A DNA stretch of 64,000 nt from Pseudomonadales bacterium. Lineage in GTDB: Bacteria > Pseudomonadota > Gammaproteobacteria > Pseudomonadales > Azotimanducaceae. The notes under the pieces are model-generated. The model had not been told where the DNA came from. It ran no database searches and was given only the letters and a program-made list of their open reading frames with translations. A program made the position numbers and the translations under genes. Below, piece after piece: positions 1 through 9,125 of the stretch (its first letter is position 1; each line of letters opens with the position of its first letter). The stretch spans positions 1,302,001-1,366,000 of the forward strand of contig JAWKZN010000001.1 in the NCBI GenBank assembly GCA_041395945.1, in the 5' to 3' direction.

Positions 1-1224
1 CCAGAAAGCGTCGATCGGATCGGGGTCCGGATAGCGGGGTGGATTGAGCGTGTACCGGTAAGGTCGCTCCCGGATGTGGGTCAGAAGCGCCGCCGCAAAG
101 CCCGCGTCGTCGTCATGGCGGGCGCGCAACTCGGCGGCGAAGGATCTCGCTCGCGGATTGAGCAACCCGGGCAGCTGCAGTTCCCTCGTGCGCAGGACCG
201 GGTTGAGCAGCAGGTCGGATGCTTCCTGAGGGAAAGAGCGCACGCGATAGCGAAAAACTGAGAGCACCGGCTCTGCCACCTCGATGCGCTGATCGCGCGT
301 GCGCCGTACACCGGCGTCCAGCGGATGTGCGACGTTCATGCCGAACAGCCAGGTTCGCTGAGTGGGCTCGAGCAGTACCTCGTAGTCGAAGGACTCACCC
401 TCCTCCGGCATCCCGCTCTCCCCCAGTGGCGGCAGGCGCTTGTCTGCACGCCAGGTGCTGCCATCCAGCTCCGAGTACACCAGACCCCGCCAGTAGAGAT
501 CCCGCGGTAGCGGAATCCGGCCATCGAAGACCACCCGCAGCGCCAGTGCATCGGACTGGGTGAGCTGCTCGAAGGCTCCCGGGGTGACAGTGTCACTGAT
601 CCCGGTCGATCCGCTGGACGGCAGCGGTACGGACCACAGCGGAGCGATGCGCGGAAACAGCAGGAACAGGACGATGGTCAGGGGCAGCGCCTGCAGCACC
701 AGGGTGGCGGCAATTTTCATTGATGCCAGCGGTCGCACACGGGTGTGCAGCTGGTTCAGACCGACCAGCGCGGCGGTAACCACGATCATTGCGCCAAGTT
801 CGTAGAGGGTGATCAGAATGCTCTGATCGAACAGGAACTGGGTAGCGATCACGAAGTATGAGAGAAAGATGACCAGGTAGGCGTCGCGCCGGCTCTTCAT
901 CTCGATGAGCTTCAGCGCGAAAGCCGCAATCAGAAGTGATGCGGCGGTTTCCAGGCTGAAGGCGTCGGCGCCACTGGTGAGCGCACCCAGCACCGAGAGC
1001 ACAACCAGAATCAGCTTCACCCACCGTGGCGGATAGTCCCAGCGTCCCTGGTAAACGCCGGCCCGCCAGTACCCACAGAACAGCCCCACGGCGATGAGCC
1101 AGGGTGACAGCTGGAAAAGATACGGGAGGATCACCACTGCCTCAGCGACCATCAGCAGCGCCAGCGTGTTACGCGGGATCTGGTAGGCGACGCCGAGGGC
1201 GCCGCTATGCCTGGGCGAGTCCAT
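1..1224 (-). CDS. tgpA: TgpA-type transglutaminase (DUF3488), N-terminal part, cut by window edge
   Basis: I read this frame by hand because it runs off the left edge. It starts at the ATG whose complement is at 1222-1224, which overlaps the DUF58 gene by 20 bases. About 408 residues are visible. Several membrane segments occupy roughly residues 20-180 (for example around LALLMVAEAVVILPYLF), followed by a soluble part with the family-typical YWRGLVYSELDGSTW and YRYTLNPP stretches. The reading stops just before the transglutaminase Cys-His-Asp core, so catalysis cannot be checked. Proteins of this kind normally follow a MoxR ATPase and a DUF58 protein, exactly as here, and are thought to work with them at the inner membrane. 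Substrate unknown. Confidence 0.85.
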   Translation of the reverse strand, partial: MDSPRHSGALGVAYQIPRNTLALLMVAEAVVILPYLFQLSPWLIAVGLFCGYWRAGVYQGRWDYPPRWVKLILVVLSVLGALTSGADAFSLETAASLLIAAFALKLIEMKSRRDAYLVIFLSYFVIATQFLFDQSILITLYELGAMIVVTAALVGLNQLHTRVRPLASMKIAATLVLQALPLTIVLFLLFPRIAPLWSVPLPSSGSTGISDTVTPGAFEQLTQSDALALRVVFDGRIPLPRDLYWRGLVYSELDGSTWRADKRLPPLGESGMPEEGESFDYEVLLEPTQRTWLFGMNVAHPLDAGVRRTRDQRIEVAEPVLSVFRYRVRSFPQEASDLLLNPVLRTRELQLPGLLNPRARSFAAELRARHDDDAGFAAALLTHIRERPYRYTLNPPRYPDPDPIDAFW

Positions 1225-2215
1225 AGACGGCCAGTTCCCGCAGAATCTGTTCCAGATGCGCATCGCCCAGTGCGGGCTTGATGGTCAGATGCCCCAGCCG
1301 TAAACCGAACTCCCGTTCCAGGCGGCTGGCTTTGAGGGCAAGTCCCGTCAGTCGACTGATTTTCTCCTCGAGATCTCCACTGACCAGGTCGAGATCAAGC
1401 CACAGACGGGGTTCGACGTAGCTTGAATAGCGCTTCACCATCAGCTGCTCCGAGCGAGCATAAGAGCGCCAGATGATGTGCTTCACCGGATCGCCGGCGC
1501 GGTAATCCTTGATGTCGGTAAAGTCGTCGCTGCCTGATGGATCGATCAGCTGACCTTCGTCCCGGCGTCCGCCGCCCGGCTCCGGGAACTCCTGGAAGAT
1601 CGGTTTGGGATACACCAGTACCCGGGCATCCAGATCGACCCAGGTCCAGGCGCGCAGAATTCCCAGGGGATAGTAGGTCTCCACCAGCAGACGTCCCGGA
1701 TTGAGATAGCCGCGTCGAAGACCCGGCACATAAAGCCGGAGCGCGTCTGCTTCCCGCTCCATCAGTTCCGCCCATTGCATAATGGTTTCCGGCCAGCCGA
1801 GCTGGATGCCCTCTCTGGTCCTTTCCGCTGTCCTGACGACCCGCACCGTGAACTCGACATCCTCCCCGACGAATCCGCTGCGCCCCCCTGCGAACTCGAG
1901 ACTCAGTCCGGAAAGATTGCGAAAGGTGTAGAGAATGGTGACGAGAAACAGACTGCCGAGCAGGAATGCGACGCCGTAGACGAGACTGGCCTGGTAGTTG
2001 ATGGCTCCCAGAATGAGGAGGATGAGCAGGCCGCCGAACACGAAACCGGTGCGGGTCGGGAAAATGAAAACATTGCGCTGACTCAGGGTGATCTGCTGGC
2101 TCGGAGGAATACGGCGATCGATCCATTTCCCGAAGCGCCTGCCGACTACGGAATCGTCCCGGGCAATCGCCGTCCGCCAGGAGGCGGGGGAATTCTCTGG
2201 TGAGGGTTCAGACAC
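1205..2215 (-). CDS. DUF58 domain protein
   Basis: The 336-residue protein has a membrane hairpin near residues 52-95 (GFVFGGLLILLILGAINY and following), then a beta-rich region, then the DUF58 signature DYRAGDPVKHIIWRSYARS near residue 240. DUF58 proteins accompany MoxR ATPases and TgpA transglutaminases; the trio is present here in the same direction. Its role is probably as a scaffold or partner of the MoxR chaperone in envelope maturation, but no specific function can be assigned. It lies 32 bases downstream of the MoxR gene and overlaps the following tgpA start. Confidence 0.9.
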   Translation of the reverse strand: MSEPSPENSPASWRTAIARDDSVVGRRFGKWIDRRIPPSQQITLSQRNVFIFPTRTGFVFGGLLILLILGAINYQASLVYGVAFLLGSLFLVTILYTFRNLSGLSLEFAGGRSGFVGEDVEFTVRVVRTAERTREGIQLGWPETIMQWAELMEREADALRLYVPGLRRGYLNPGRLLVETYYPLGILRAWTWVDLDARVLVYPKPIFQEFPEPGGGRRDEGQLIDPSGSDDFTDIKDYRAGDPVKHIIWRSYARSEQLMVKRYSSYVEPRLWLDLDLVSGDLEEKISRLTGLALKASRLEREFGLRLGHLTIKPALGDAHLEQILRELAVYGLAQA

Positions 2216-2247
2216 CCTTCGACCTCTTTACCTGACCTGCGTTTGAC

Positions 2248-3225
2248 CTAGCCTACGACGTCCACCCGGGAGAGCAGCTTCTGGGCGAGTGCCCCACCGC
2301 CATGACCGGTGTAGTCGGCTGCTTCCCGAAGACGGTGTTCCACCACACTTGGCAGCACGGCCTGCACGTCCTCCGGCACCACATGGCTGCGGCCATGCAG
2401 CATTGCCCAGGCCCGGGCGCTGTGCAGCAGGGCGAGAGATCCCCGCGGTGACAGGCCGAAGGCGAACTCCGCACCGCGCCGACTGTAGCCGACCAGGCGC
2501 TGTACATATTCGATCAGTGGTTCGGATACTTTCACTGCGTCCACCGCCGACTGCAGCGCCTGGAGGGACTCCAGATCCGTGATGGGTTGCAGTTCTTCGA
2601 GCAGCCGGCGGCGGTCGCCGCCACGGAGCAGTTCCCGCTCTGCCTCGGGCTCCGGGTAGCCGAGTTCCACACGCATGAGAAAGCGATCGAGCTGAGATTC
2701 CGGCAGAGGGAAGGTGCCTGTCTGGGTCGTAGGATTCTGGGTAGCGATCACAAAGAAAGGTTCCGGCAGCGGGCGGGTCTGGCCGTCCGCTGTGACCTGT
2801 CGTTCCTCCATCGCCTCCAGCAGTGCGCTCTGGCTCTTCGGGGTTGCCCGGTTGATCTCATCCGCCAGGACTACCTGGGCAAACAGCGGGCCTTTGATGA
2901 AGCGGAACTCGCTGGTGTCCCGGTTGAATATGGAGGTACCGATGATGTCTGCCGGCAGGATGTCGCTGGTGAACTGTATCCTGTTGTAGGACAGACCCAG
3001 CACCCGGGCCAGGGCGTGAGACAACAGCGTCTTGCCCATACCGGGAAGATCTTCGATCAGCAGGTGCCCTCTGGCGAGCAGGCAGGTCAGCGCCAGCCTC
3101 ACCGCGGTATCCTTGCCGAGCAGAATTGCATTCAGCCCGTCAATGAGCTTCGCCGTGAGGTCTTTCACCTCATGCGTGGTTGTGGAGTTCGATGACAGTC
3201 TGATCTGGGTTGAGTTCGGTGTCAC
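2248..3225 (-). CDS. MoxR-family AAA+ ATPase
   Basis: The 325-residue protein has a Walker A at LPGMGKTLL (about residue 60), a Walker B at VVLADEINRATPKSQ and the MoxR signature LLEAMEERQVT, with sensor residues in FVIATQNPTTQTGTFPLPESQLDRF. MoxR proteins act as chaperone-like ATPases with DUF58 partners. The ATG start overlaps the end of purF by 56 bases. A GTG at 3168 falls one base after the purF stop and is an alternative that would leave a shorter N-terminus; the sequence does not settle which is used. Either way it appears coupled to purF. Confidence 0.92.
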   Translation of the reverse strand: MTPNSTQIRLSSNSTTTHEVKDLTAKLIDGLNAILLGKDTAVRLALTCLLARGHLLIEDLPGMGKTLLSHALARVLGLSYNRIQFTSDILPADIIGTSIFNRDTSEFRFIKGPLFAQVVLADEINRATPKSQSALLEAMEERQVTADGQTRPLPEPFFVIATQNPTTQTGTFPLPESQLDRFLMRVELGYPEPEAERELLRGGDRRRLLEELQPITDLESLQALQSAVDAVKVSEPLIEYVQRLVGYSRRGAEFAFGLSPRGSLALLHSARAWAMLHGRSHVVPEDVQAVLPSVVEHRLREAADYTGHGGGALAQKLLSRVDVVG

Positions 3226-4696
3226 GGCGCTGCTTCATGGAATCGCTCCGCTCTAACGATAGACGCTCCAGATAGGCATCGTCTATGTCTCCCGTCACGT
3301 AATCCCCGTCGAACACAGAGCAGTCAAATCGCCCGATGGAGGGGTTGCCTTCCCGGGCGCTGGTGATGAGATCGCTGATCCGCTGGTAAACCAGCATGTC
3401 GGCACCGATCAGGCGTCCGACTTCCTCTTCAGTCCTGTTGTAGGCGACAAATTCATTGGGCGTCGGCATATCGATGCCGTAGACGTTGGGAAATCGAATG
3501 GCGGGCGCCGCGCTGGCGATATAGACCTTGCGTGCACCCGCTTCACGCGCCAGCTGGATGATCTGCTGGATGGTGGTACCGCGAACGATGGAATCATCGA
3601 CCAGCAGCACGTTCTTGCCTTTGAATTCGAGCTCGATCGCATTGAGCTTCTGGCGGACAGACTGCTGGCGTAACTTCTGACCGGGCATGATGAAGGTCCG
3701 GCCGATGTAACGATTCTTGATGAAGCCTTCCCGGTATTTCACGTTCAGCTGGTGGGCCAGCGGCAGTGCCGCGGTACGCCCGGTGTCCGGAATCGGAATG
3801 ACCACGTCGATGTCGTGATCGCCGTTGGGAAATCTTTCGAGGATCTGCTCTGCCAGATGCTCTCCCATCCGCAGACGGGACTTGTAGACCGATATCCGGT
3901 CCACTATGGAGTCGGGTCTGGCCAGATAGACATACTCGAATATGCAGGGTGTGAGCTCCGTCTCCTGCGCACAGACCTGGGTGTGCACCTGCCCGTCGTT
4001 GGTTATGAACACGGCCTCCCCGGGTGCGACATCGCGGATCAGCTCGAAGCCGAGGGTGTCCAGCGCGACACTTTCTGACGCCACCATGTAGTCGTATCCT
4101 GTGGCGGATTCCCGTCGACCGAACACCAGAGGACGAATCCCGAACCGGTCCCGGAAAGCGACGACGCCACACCCCACGATGAGCGCAACTGCCGCGTATG
4201 CACCTTTGCAGCGACGATGGACACCGGCGACGGCATTAAAGACATGCGAGGGATCCGGCCGCAGGGCCCGCTGGATCTGCAGTTCGTGTGCGAAGACGTT
4301 GAGGAGCACTTCGGAGTCGCTGTTGGTATTCACATGACGGAGGTCTTCCTGAAAGACCTCCGCCTGCAGGGTGTTCGAGTTGGTGAGGTTGCCGTTGTGG
4401 GCAAGCATGATGCCGTAGGGCGAATTCACGTACATGGGCTGGGCTTCCGCCGAGCTGGCACTCCCTGCCGTGGGGTAACGCACATGCCCGATTCCAACAG
4501 TGCCGATCAGCCGCTGCATGTGATGCTGCTGGAACACATCACGAACCAGTCCGTTACCTTTGCGCAGGTGCAGACGCTGGCCATCACTGGTGACCATGCC
4601 GGCGGCGTCCTGGCCGCGATGCTGCAGGCCGGTCAGGGCATCATAAATCTGCTGATTGACGTTCTGTTGACTGACGATTCCAACGATACCGCACAT
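3170..4696 (-). CDS. purF: amidophosphoribosyltransferase
   Basis: PurF catalyses the first committed step of purine synthesis, making phosphoribosylamine from PRPP and glutamine. The 508-residue protein starts MCGIVGIVSQQ, so Cys2 is available as the glutaminase nucleophile after Met removal. HRGQDAAGM, GHVRYPTAG and the PRPP-binding VLLVDDSIVRGTT motif are intact. Length matches the family. It starts 4 bases after the cvpA stop, the usual cvpA-purF order of gammaproteobacteria. Confidence 0.98.
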   Translation of the reverse strand: MCGIVGIVSQQNVNQQIYDALTGLQHRGQDAAGMVTSDGQRLHLRKGNGLVRDVFQQHHMQRLIGTVGIGHVRYPTAGSASSAEAQPMYVNSPYGIMLAHNGNLTNSNTLQAEVFQEDLRHVNTNSDSEVLLNVFAHELQIQRALRPDPSHVFNAVAGVHRRCKGAYAAVALIVGCGVVAFRDRFGIRPLVFGRRESATGYDYMVASESVALDTLGFELIRDVAPGEAVFITNDGQVHTQVCAQETELTPCIFEYVYLARPDSIVDRISVYKSRLRMGEHLAEQILERFPNGDHDIDVVIPIPDTGRTAALPLAHQLNVKYREGFIKNRYIGRTFIMPGQKLRQQSVRQKLNAIELEFKGKNVLLVDDSIVRGTTIQQIIQLAREAGARKVYIASAAPAIRFPNVYGIDMPTPNEFVAYNRTEEEVGRLIGADMLVYQRISDLITSAREGNPSIGRFDCSVFDGDYVTGDIDDAYLERLSLERSDSMKQRRDTELNPDQTVIELHNHA

Positions 4697-4700
4697 GTGT

Positions 4701-5198
4701 TCAGACCTGTTCCGAGACTTCTGAAATTACATCCTTGCCTTTCTGAAACAGCTTCAGAACATCCTGTTCGAAAGCCAGCAGCTCAGGCGCGATACGGCTT
4801 GCACGCCACCAGTCGCTTTCCTCGACAAAGGGTCGTGCAGCGATCAGAGCAACGATGCAGACCAGCACCCCGCGCGCGCTGCCGAAAAGAAAACCGAGAA
4901 AGCGATCGGTTCCCGTGAGTCCGGTGGTGGTGATCAACTGCTTCACCAGCCACTGCACGATACCCCCGACAATGAGCGTGAGCAGAAATATGATGAAGAA
5001 AGCAGCAATCAGCCGCACCGAGTGGTCGGTGATCTGACCGGACAGCAGCTCTGCAGCGTCCGGCGCAAAAAACAGGGCGAGCAGGAATGCGGCGAGCCAG
5101 GTACCAAGAGACAGAACCTCGCGGAAGAGTCCGCGCACCAGCCCGATGACTGCGGAAAGCAGCACCACGATCAGGATAACGATGTCAGCGGCGGCCAT
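4701..5198 (-). CDS. cvpA: CvpA family inner-membrane protein
   Basis: The protein is 165 residues with four predicted membrane segments, beginning with IVILIVVLLSAVIGLVRGLF and including LIAAFFIIFLLTLIVGGIV, and a short polar C-terminal tail. In E. coli the homologue is needed for colicin V production and envelope stress tolerance; its biochemical activity is not known. It is placed directly before purF, as in many relatives. Confidence 0.92.
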   Translation of the reverse strand: MAAADIVILIVVLLSAVIGLVRGLFREVLSLGTWLAAFLLALFFAPDAAELLSGQITDHSVRLIAAFFIIFLLTLIVGGIVQWLVKQLITTTGLTGTDRFLGFLFGSARGVLVCIVALIAARPFVEESDWWRASRIAPELLAFEQDVLKLFQKGKDVISEVSEQV

Positions 5199-5229
5199 CA
5201 GTTTGCAGCCATCTGTCTGTGGTTGATCA

Positions 5230-5757
5230 TCAGTTGGCGAAAGCCATCACGCGCGCTTTGACCGACAGCATCTGCGCCAGTTCTTTCTGCAGGGTTTCTG
5301 CATCTGTCTGACTCAACAGAGGCCCTACACCCACTCTGCTCATCACACTTTCACCGGACCGAGCCGTAGAAATGAATGCTTCGAAGCCCTGCTCGCGGAG
5401 TTTGTCGCGCATCCTGGAGGCGTTCTCGGAATCGGAAAAACTCGCCACCTGCACTGCCCAGATCCTGGTTTCAGGCGTCGGGGTCGTCAGCACCGGTTCG
5501 CCGATGCGGGTGCCATCGGTAGTGGAGAAACCTTCCTGGTCGTAGCGACCGCGCAGTTCGTCCGCACGGGCAACGATCTCGCTGTCTGGTGCGACCGTAT
5601 CCAGTGCGGTGACTTCGGGCGATACGGTGACCACTTCGAGAGGCTCGATCTCCAGCGGAGGTTCGCCTTCGCCGTCAAAGATCATCGGCAGGCAGATGAT
5701 GAGGACAGCCAGCAGAAACAGGCTGCCGGTCACCCGATAGCGAGTCTGTTCGTCCAT
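5230..5757 (-). CDS. SPOR-domain protein, DedD-like
   Basis: The protein has one N-terminal membrane segment (VTGSLFLLAVLIICLPMIF), a proline- and acid-rich linker and a C-terminal SPOR domain beginning at IWAVQVASFSDSENASRM. SPOR domains bind denuded peptidoglycan at the septum. I prefer the ATG at 5757 because GGGA lies a few bases upstream; another ATG at 5769 has no obvious ribosome site. The folC-SPOR-cvpA-purF order is that of E. coli dedD and its Pseudomonas counterpart. Confidence 0.88.
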   Translation of the reverse strand: MDEQTRYRVTGSLFLLAVLIICLPMIFDGEGEPPLEIEPLEVVTVSPEVTALDTVAPDSEIVARADELRGRYDQEGFSTTDGTRIGEPVLTTPTPETRIWAVQVASFSDSENASRMRDKLREQGFEAFISTARSGESVMSRVGVGPLLSQTDAETLQKELAQMLSVKARVMAFAN

Positions 5758-5772
5758 CTTTTCCCGCATATA

Positions 5773-7074
5773 CTATCTGGCTTCGCGTAAGTGATTTCGT
5801 GCCTGCTCCACCACGCTGAACGAACCGAACACGAGAATAGCATCCTTCGCTCCGGCACACGACACGGCGGCGTCACAGGCATCCCCGAAACGGTCGAATG
5901 TTCCGATCCCGGTGTGGGCGGCACGCTGCCCAGCCCGCCCTTTCTCCAGACCGGAGACAAGCTGCTCGGCAAGGCTGGCGGCACTCTGCCCTCTGGGTCC
6001 TGTGGTGTCCACAGTCAACCACTGCCGGACTATGCCATCGAGTGCAGCTGCAGCTCCCGCGGCGTCCTTGTCCGCCAGCATGCCGCACACGGCCACAAAG
6101 CGTTGCTCAGGAAAGCGGCGCTCCAACTGCTGGCGCAGAAAATCAGCCCCAGCTGGATTGTGCGCGACGTCCAGAATCAGGCTCACACCCTGCACCTTGT
6201 ACAGCTCCATGCGGCCGGTCAGCGACAGTCCACTCATGGCCTGCACGATCTGCGGATCTGACAGCTGCAGATGGCTGGACAGTGCGGCAATGGCCAGTGC
6301 GCAATTGGCCGGCGCAAGATCGCTGCGGGGAATCCGGATTCCAGCACGCCGGGATGATCGATATACCCAATCCCGGGGAGACTCCTGGATGCTGAATTCC
6401 CTGCCGAGGCGCTGCACCGAACAGTTGAGATTGTCTGCTGCAGCAATGACGGAATCTGTCACAGCCCCCACGACCACCGGCTGGCCCTGACGGAACACGC
6501 CCGCCTTCTCCCGGCCGATCTGCTCGAGATCACTGCCGAGCCAGTCCTGATGGTCCAGTCCGATGCTGGTGACGATCGCGCGGTCCGCATCGACGATGTT
6601 GAAGGCATCCAGGCGTCCGCCGAGTCCGACTTCGAGTATCGCCAGATCGACCCGGGCCTGCCTGAAGCCGAGCAGCGCCACCAGGGCGGAAAATTCAAAA
6701 TAGGTGAGAGTTTCCTGGTCTCTTGCCGCATCCACCCGGGCAAACAGGTCGGCCAGCGCAGCATCATCGAGTGGCACGCCGCCGATACGAACCCGCTCAT
6801 TGAAGTGGTGTACGTGCGGTGACAGGGTTGTGCCGACCTTCAGACCGGCGGTCAGACCCAGGGCTTCGGCGGCAATTGCCGTGGAACCTTTCCCATTTGT
6901 TCCTGCAATGATGAGACTCAGTGGTGCGGGCCTGAGCACACCCAGCCGTTCCGCCACGCGGCGCACACGCTCCAGGCCGAGATCCACCGATTTGGGGTGA
7001 ATGGACTCCGCGAATTCGAGCCAGTCGGCGAGGGACTTCGTGCGGTCGATCGAACTTGAGGGATCTGCCTGCAT
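5773..7074 (-). CDS. folC: bifunctional folylpolyglutamate / dihydrofolate synthase
   Basis: FolC adds glutamate to folates and makes dihydrofolate from dihydropteroate. The 433-residue protein has the ATP-binding loop IIAGTNGKGSTA near residue 60, SPHVHHFNERVRI, and LDVAHNPAGADFLRQQL in the C-terminal domain. It begins 6 bases after the trpA stop, the position where accD is expected in many gammaproteobacteria, and ends 15 bases before the SPOR gene. Confidence 0.96.
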   Translation of the reverse strand: MQADPSSSIDRTKSLADWLEFAESIHPKSVDLGLERVRRVAERLGVLRPAPLSLIIAGTNGKGSTAIAAEALGLTAGLKVGTTLSPHVHHFNERVRIGGVPLDDAALADLFARVDAARDQETLTYFEFSALVALLGFRQARVDLAILEVGLGGRLDAFNIVDADRAIVTSIGLDHQDWLGSDLEQIGREKAGVFRQGQPVVVGAVTDSVIAAADNLNCSVQRLGREFSIQESPRDWVYRSSRRAGIRIPRSDLAPANCALAIAALSSHLQLSDPQIVQAMSGLSLTGRMELYKVQGVSLILDVAHNPAGADFLRQQLERRFPEQRFVAVCGMLADKDAAGAAAALDGIVRQWLTVDTTGPRGQSAASLAEQLVSGLEKGRAGQRAAHTGIGTFDRFGDACDAAVSCAGAKDAILVFGSFSVVEQARNHLREAR

Positions 7075-7079
7075 TTCTG

Positions 7080-7892
7080 CTAGCCCGGGCTCCCGGCATC
7101 GAGCGCAGTCCGAATCGAAGCAACCTGCGCGGTCAACTCCTGCAGTCGAAGCGTGGAATTCTGCTGGCAGGCCATGGTATTGACCAGCGCGCTGCCGACC
7201 ACCACACCGTCAGCGTGGCGGGCGACCGCACTCGCCGTCCCGCCATCCTTGATACCGAACCCAACCAGTACCGGCAGGGGGCTGGCCGCGCGCAACTCAC
7301 TCACCTTTGCTGCAACCGATTCCGCGATCAGATGACCGGCTCCTGTAGTGCCTTTGAGGGACACGTAATAAATGAAGCCGCTGGCATGGGAGGCAATCAT
7401 CCGGGCACGCTCAGTGGTCGTCGTTGGCGCTACGAGGAAGATGAGATCGATGCCGTGCGGCGCGAGTTCCCCCTTGAGTTCTTCCGCCTCTTCGGGTGGC
7501 AGATTGACCAGGATCAGTCCATCCACACCCGCTTGTGCGGCGGCACCGGCGAAAGCTGCAAACCCCATGGCCATGACACTGTTCAGGTAACCCATGAGAA
7601 TTACCGGAGTTTCCGCATCCTTCTCCCGGAAACCCGCCACCAGCTTCAGGCAGCCACGCAGAGTCATCCCGCTGGCCAGACCGCGTTCGGATGAAGCCTG
7701 GATCGTAGGTCCTTCCGCTTCCGGATCGGAAAACGGTATGCCGAGTTCGAGAATGTCTGCACCACCGGCGACGAGGGCATGCAGTGCGGGAACAGTCGCT
7801 GCACTGTCCGGATCACCGGCGGTGATGAAAGTGGCCAGTGCCTTGCGACCGCTGGATCGAAGTGTCTGCAGACAGCCCGTCAGGCGGCTCAC
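7080..7892 (-). CDS. trpA: tryptophan synthase alpha subunit
   Basis: TrpA cleaves indole-3-glycerol phosphate to indole and glyceraldehyde 3-phosphate, passing indole to TrpB. The 270-residue barrel has the catalytic Glu in ILELGIPFSDP. The next motif reads PEAEGPTIQ, so the second catalytic acid (Asp60 of the Salmonella enzyme) is Glu here, a variant I recall from some other bacterial lineages. FIYYVSLKGTTGA and LVGFGIKDGGTAS (phosphate-binding) are intact. The start overlaps the trpB stop by 4 bases. Confidence 0.96.
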   Translation of the reverse strand: MSRLTGCLQTLRSSGRKALATFITAGDPDSAATVPALHALVAGGADILELGIPFSDPEAEGPTIQASSERGLASGMTLRGCLKLVAGFREKDAETPVILMGYLNSVMAMGFAAFAGAAAQAGVDGLILVNLPPEEAEELKGELAPHGIDLIFLVAPTTTTERARMIASHASGFIYYVSLKGTTGAGHLIAESVAAKVSELRAASPLPVLVGFGIKDGGTASAVARHADGVVVGSALVNTMACQQNSTLRLQELTAQVASIRTALDAGSPG

Positions 7893-9094
7893 AGTGCTAT
7901 TCCATCGATGTCAGCGACGGTGAGGATGTCCTTGTCGCCGCGGCCGGACAGATTGACGATGATGATCTGTTCCGGATCCATTGAACCCGCATGCTCGGAA
8001 ACCCAGGCGAGCGCATGGCTGGATTCGAGTGCGGGGAGAATACCCTCCACACGGTTGAGCAGACGGAAGGCGGCCATCGCCTGGTCATCTGTCACGGCGC
8101 TGTATTCGGCGCGTCGAATGTCCTTGAGGTAGGCGTGCTCCGGTCCGACACCCGGATAATCGAGGCCGGCCGAGATCGAGTGCGTCTCGATGATCTGGCC
8201 GTCGTCGTCTTCCATCAGGTACGTGCGGTTGCCGTGCAATACACCGATGCGGCCGGCATTCAATGGAGCTGCGTGGCGTCCTGTCTCGATGCCGTCGCCG
8301 CCGGCTTCCACTCCCACCATTCGCACACTGGCGTCATCGATGAAAGGATAGAACAGTCCGATAGCGTTTGAACCACCGCCCACGCAGGCAACGAGTACAT
8401 CGGGCAGACGCCCTTCGGCTTCGAGACATTGAGCGCGAGCCTCGGTGCCGATCACCGACTGAAAATCCCGAACCAGCATCGGATATGGATGCGGACCCGC
8501 AACGGTGCCGATGATGTAGTGGGTGTCGTCCACGTTGGTTACCCAGTCCCGCAGGGCTTCGTTCATGGCGTCCTTCAGGGTCCGGGAGCCGGAGTGCACG
8601 GGGATCACTTCCGCGCCCAGCAGCTTCATCCGGTAGACGTTGAGACTCTGCCTTTTGATATCTTCAGCACCCATATAAACCTGGCACTTGAGACCGAGCC
8701 GGGCGGCGACCGTTGCAGTTGCGACCCCGTGCTGTCCCGCTCCGGTCTCCGCAATGACCCGGGGTTTACCCATGCGTTTGGCGAGCAGTGCCTGGCCGAT
8801 GGTGTTGTTTACCTTGTGGGCGCCGGTGTGATTGAGATCTTCCCGCTTGAGGTAGATGCGCGCGCCACCCAGATGCCGGGTCAATCGCTCGGCACAGTAC
8901 AGCGGTGTCGGCCGACCCACGTAGTTGGCCAGATCGCGACGAAACTCGGCCTGAAACTCAGGATCCTTCGATGCTGACTCATACAGCTCGGTGAGCTGAT
9001 CCAGCGCATGCATCAGGGTTTCCGCAACGAAACGGCCGCCATGCTGGCCGAAGTGGCCGCCGATGGGCTGGTCGTATCTGTTAGCGCCGTCCAT
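7889..9094 (-). CDS. trpB: tryptophan synthase beta subunit
   Basis: This PLP enzyme condenses indole with serine. The PLP lysine lies in HTGAHKVNNTIGQALLAK, the phosphate loop is VACVGGGSNAIGLF, and the N-terminus MDGANRYDQPIGGHFGQ fits the family. The open frame continues upstream to 9151, into the end of trpF, but the internal ATG at 9094 gives the normal length of 401 residues and was chosen. The gene overlaps trpA by 4 bases (ATGA). Confidence 0.96.
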   Translation of the reverse strand: MDGANRYDQPIGGHFGQHGGRFVAETLMHALDQLTELYESASKDPEFQAEFRRDLANYVGRPTPLYCAERLTRHLGGARIYLKREDLNHTGAHKVNNTIGQALLAKRMGKPRVIAETGAGQHGVATATVAARLGLKCQVYMGAEDIKRQSLNVYRMKLLGAEVIPVHSGSRTLKDAMNEALRDWVTNVDDTHYIIGTVAGPHPYPMLVRDFQSVIGTEARAQCLEAEGRLPDVLVACVGGGSNAIGLFYPFIDDASVRMVGVEAGGDGIETGRHAAPLNAGRIGVLHGNRTYLMEDDDGQIIETHSISAGLDYPGVGPEHAYLKDIRRAEYSAVTDDQAMAAFRLLNRVEGILPALESSHALAWVSEHAGSMDPEQIIIVNLSGRGDKDILTVADIDGIAL

Positions 9095-9125
9095 GTTCGA
9101 TTCCTGTGTTGACTGAAGCCTGAGG

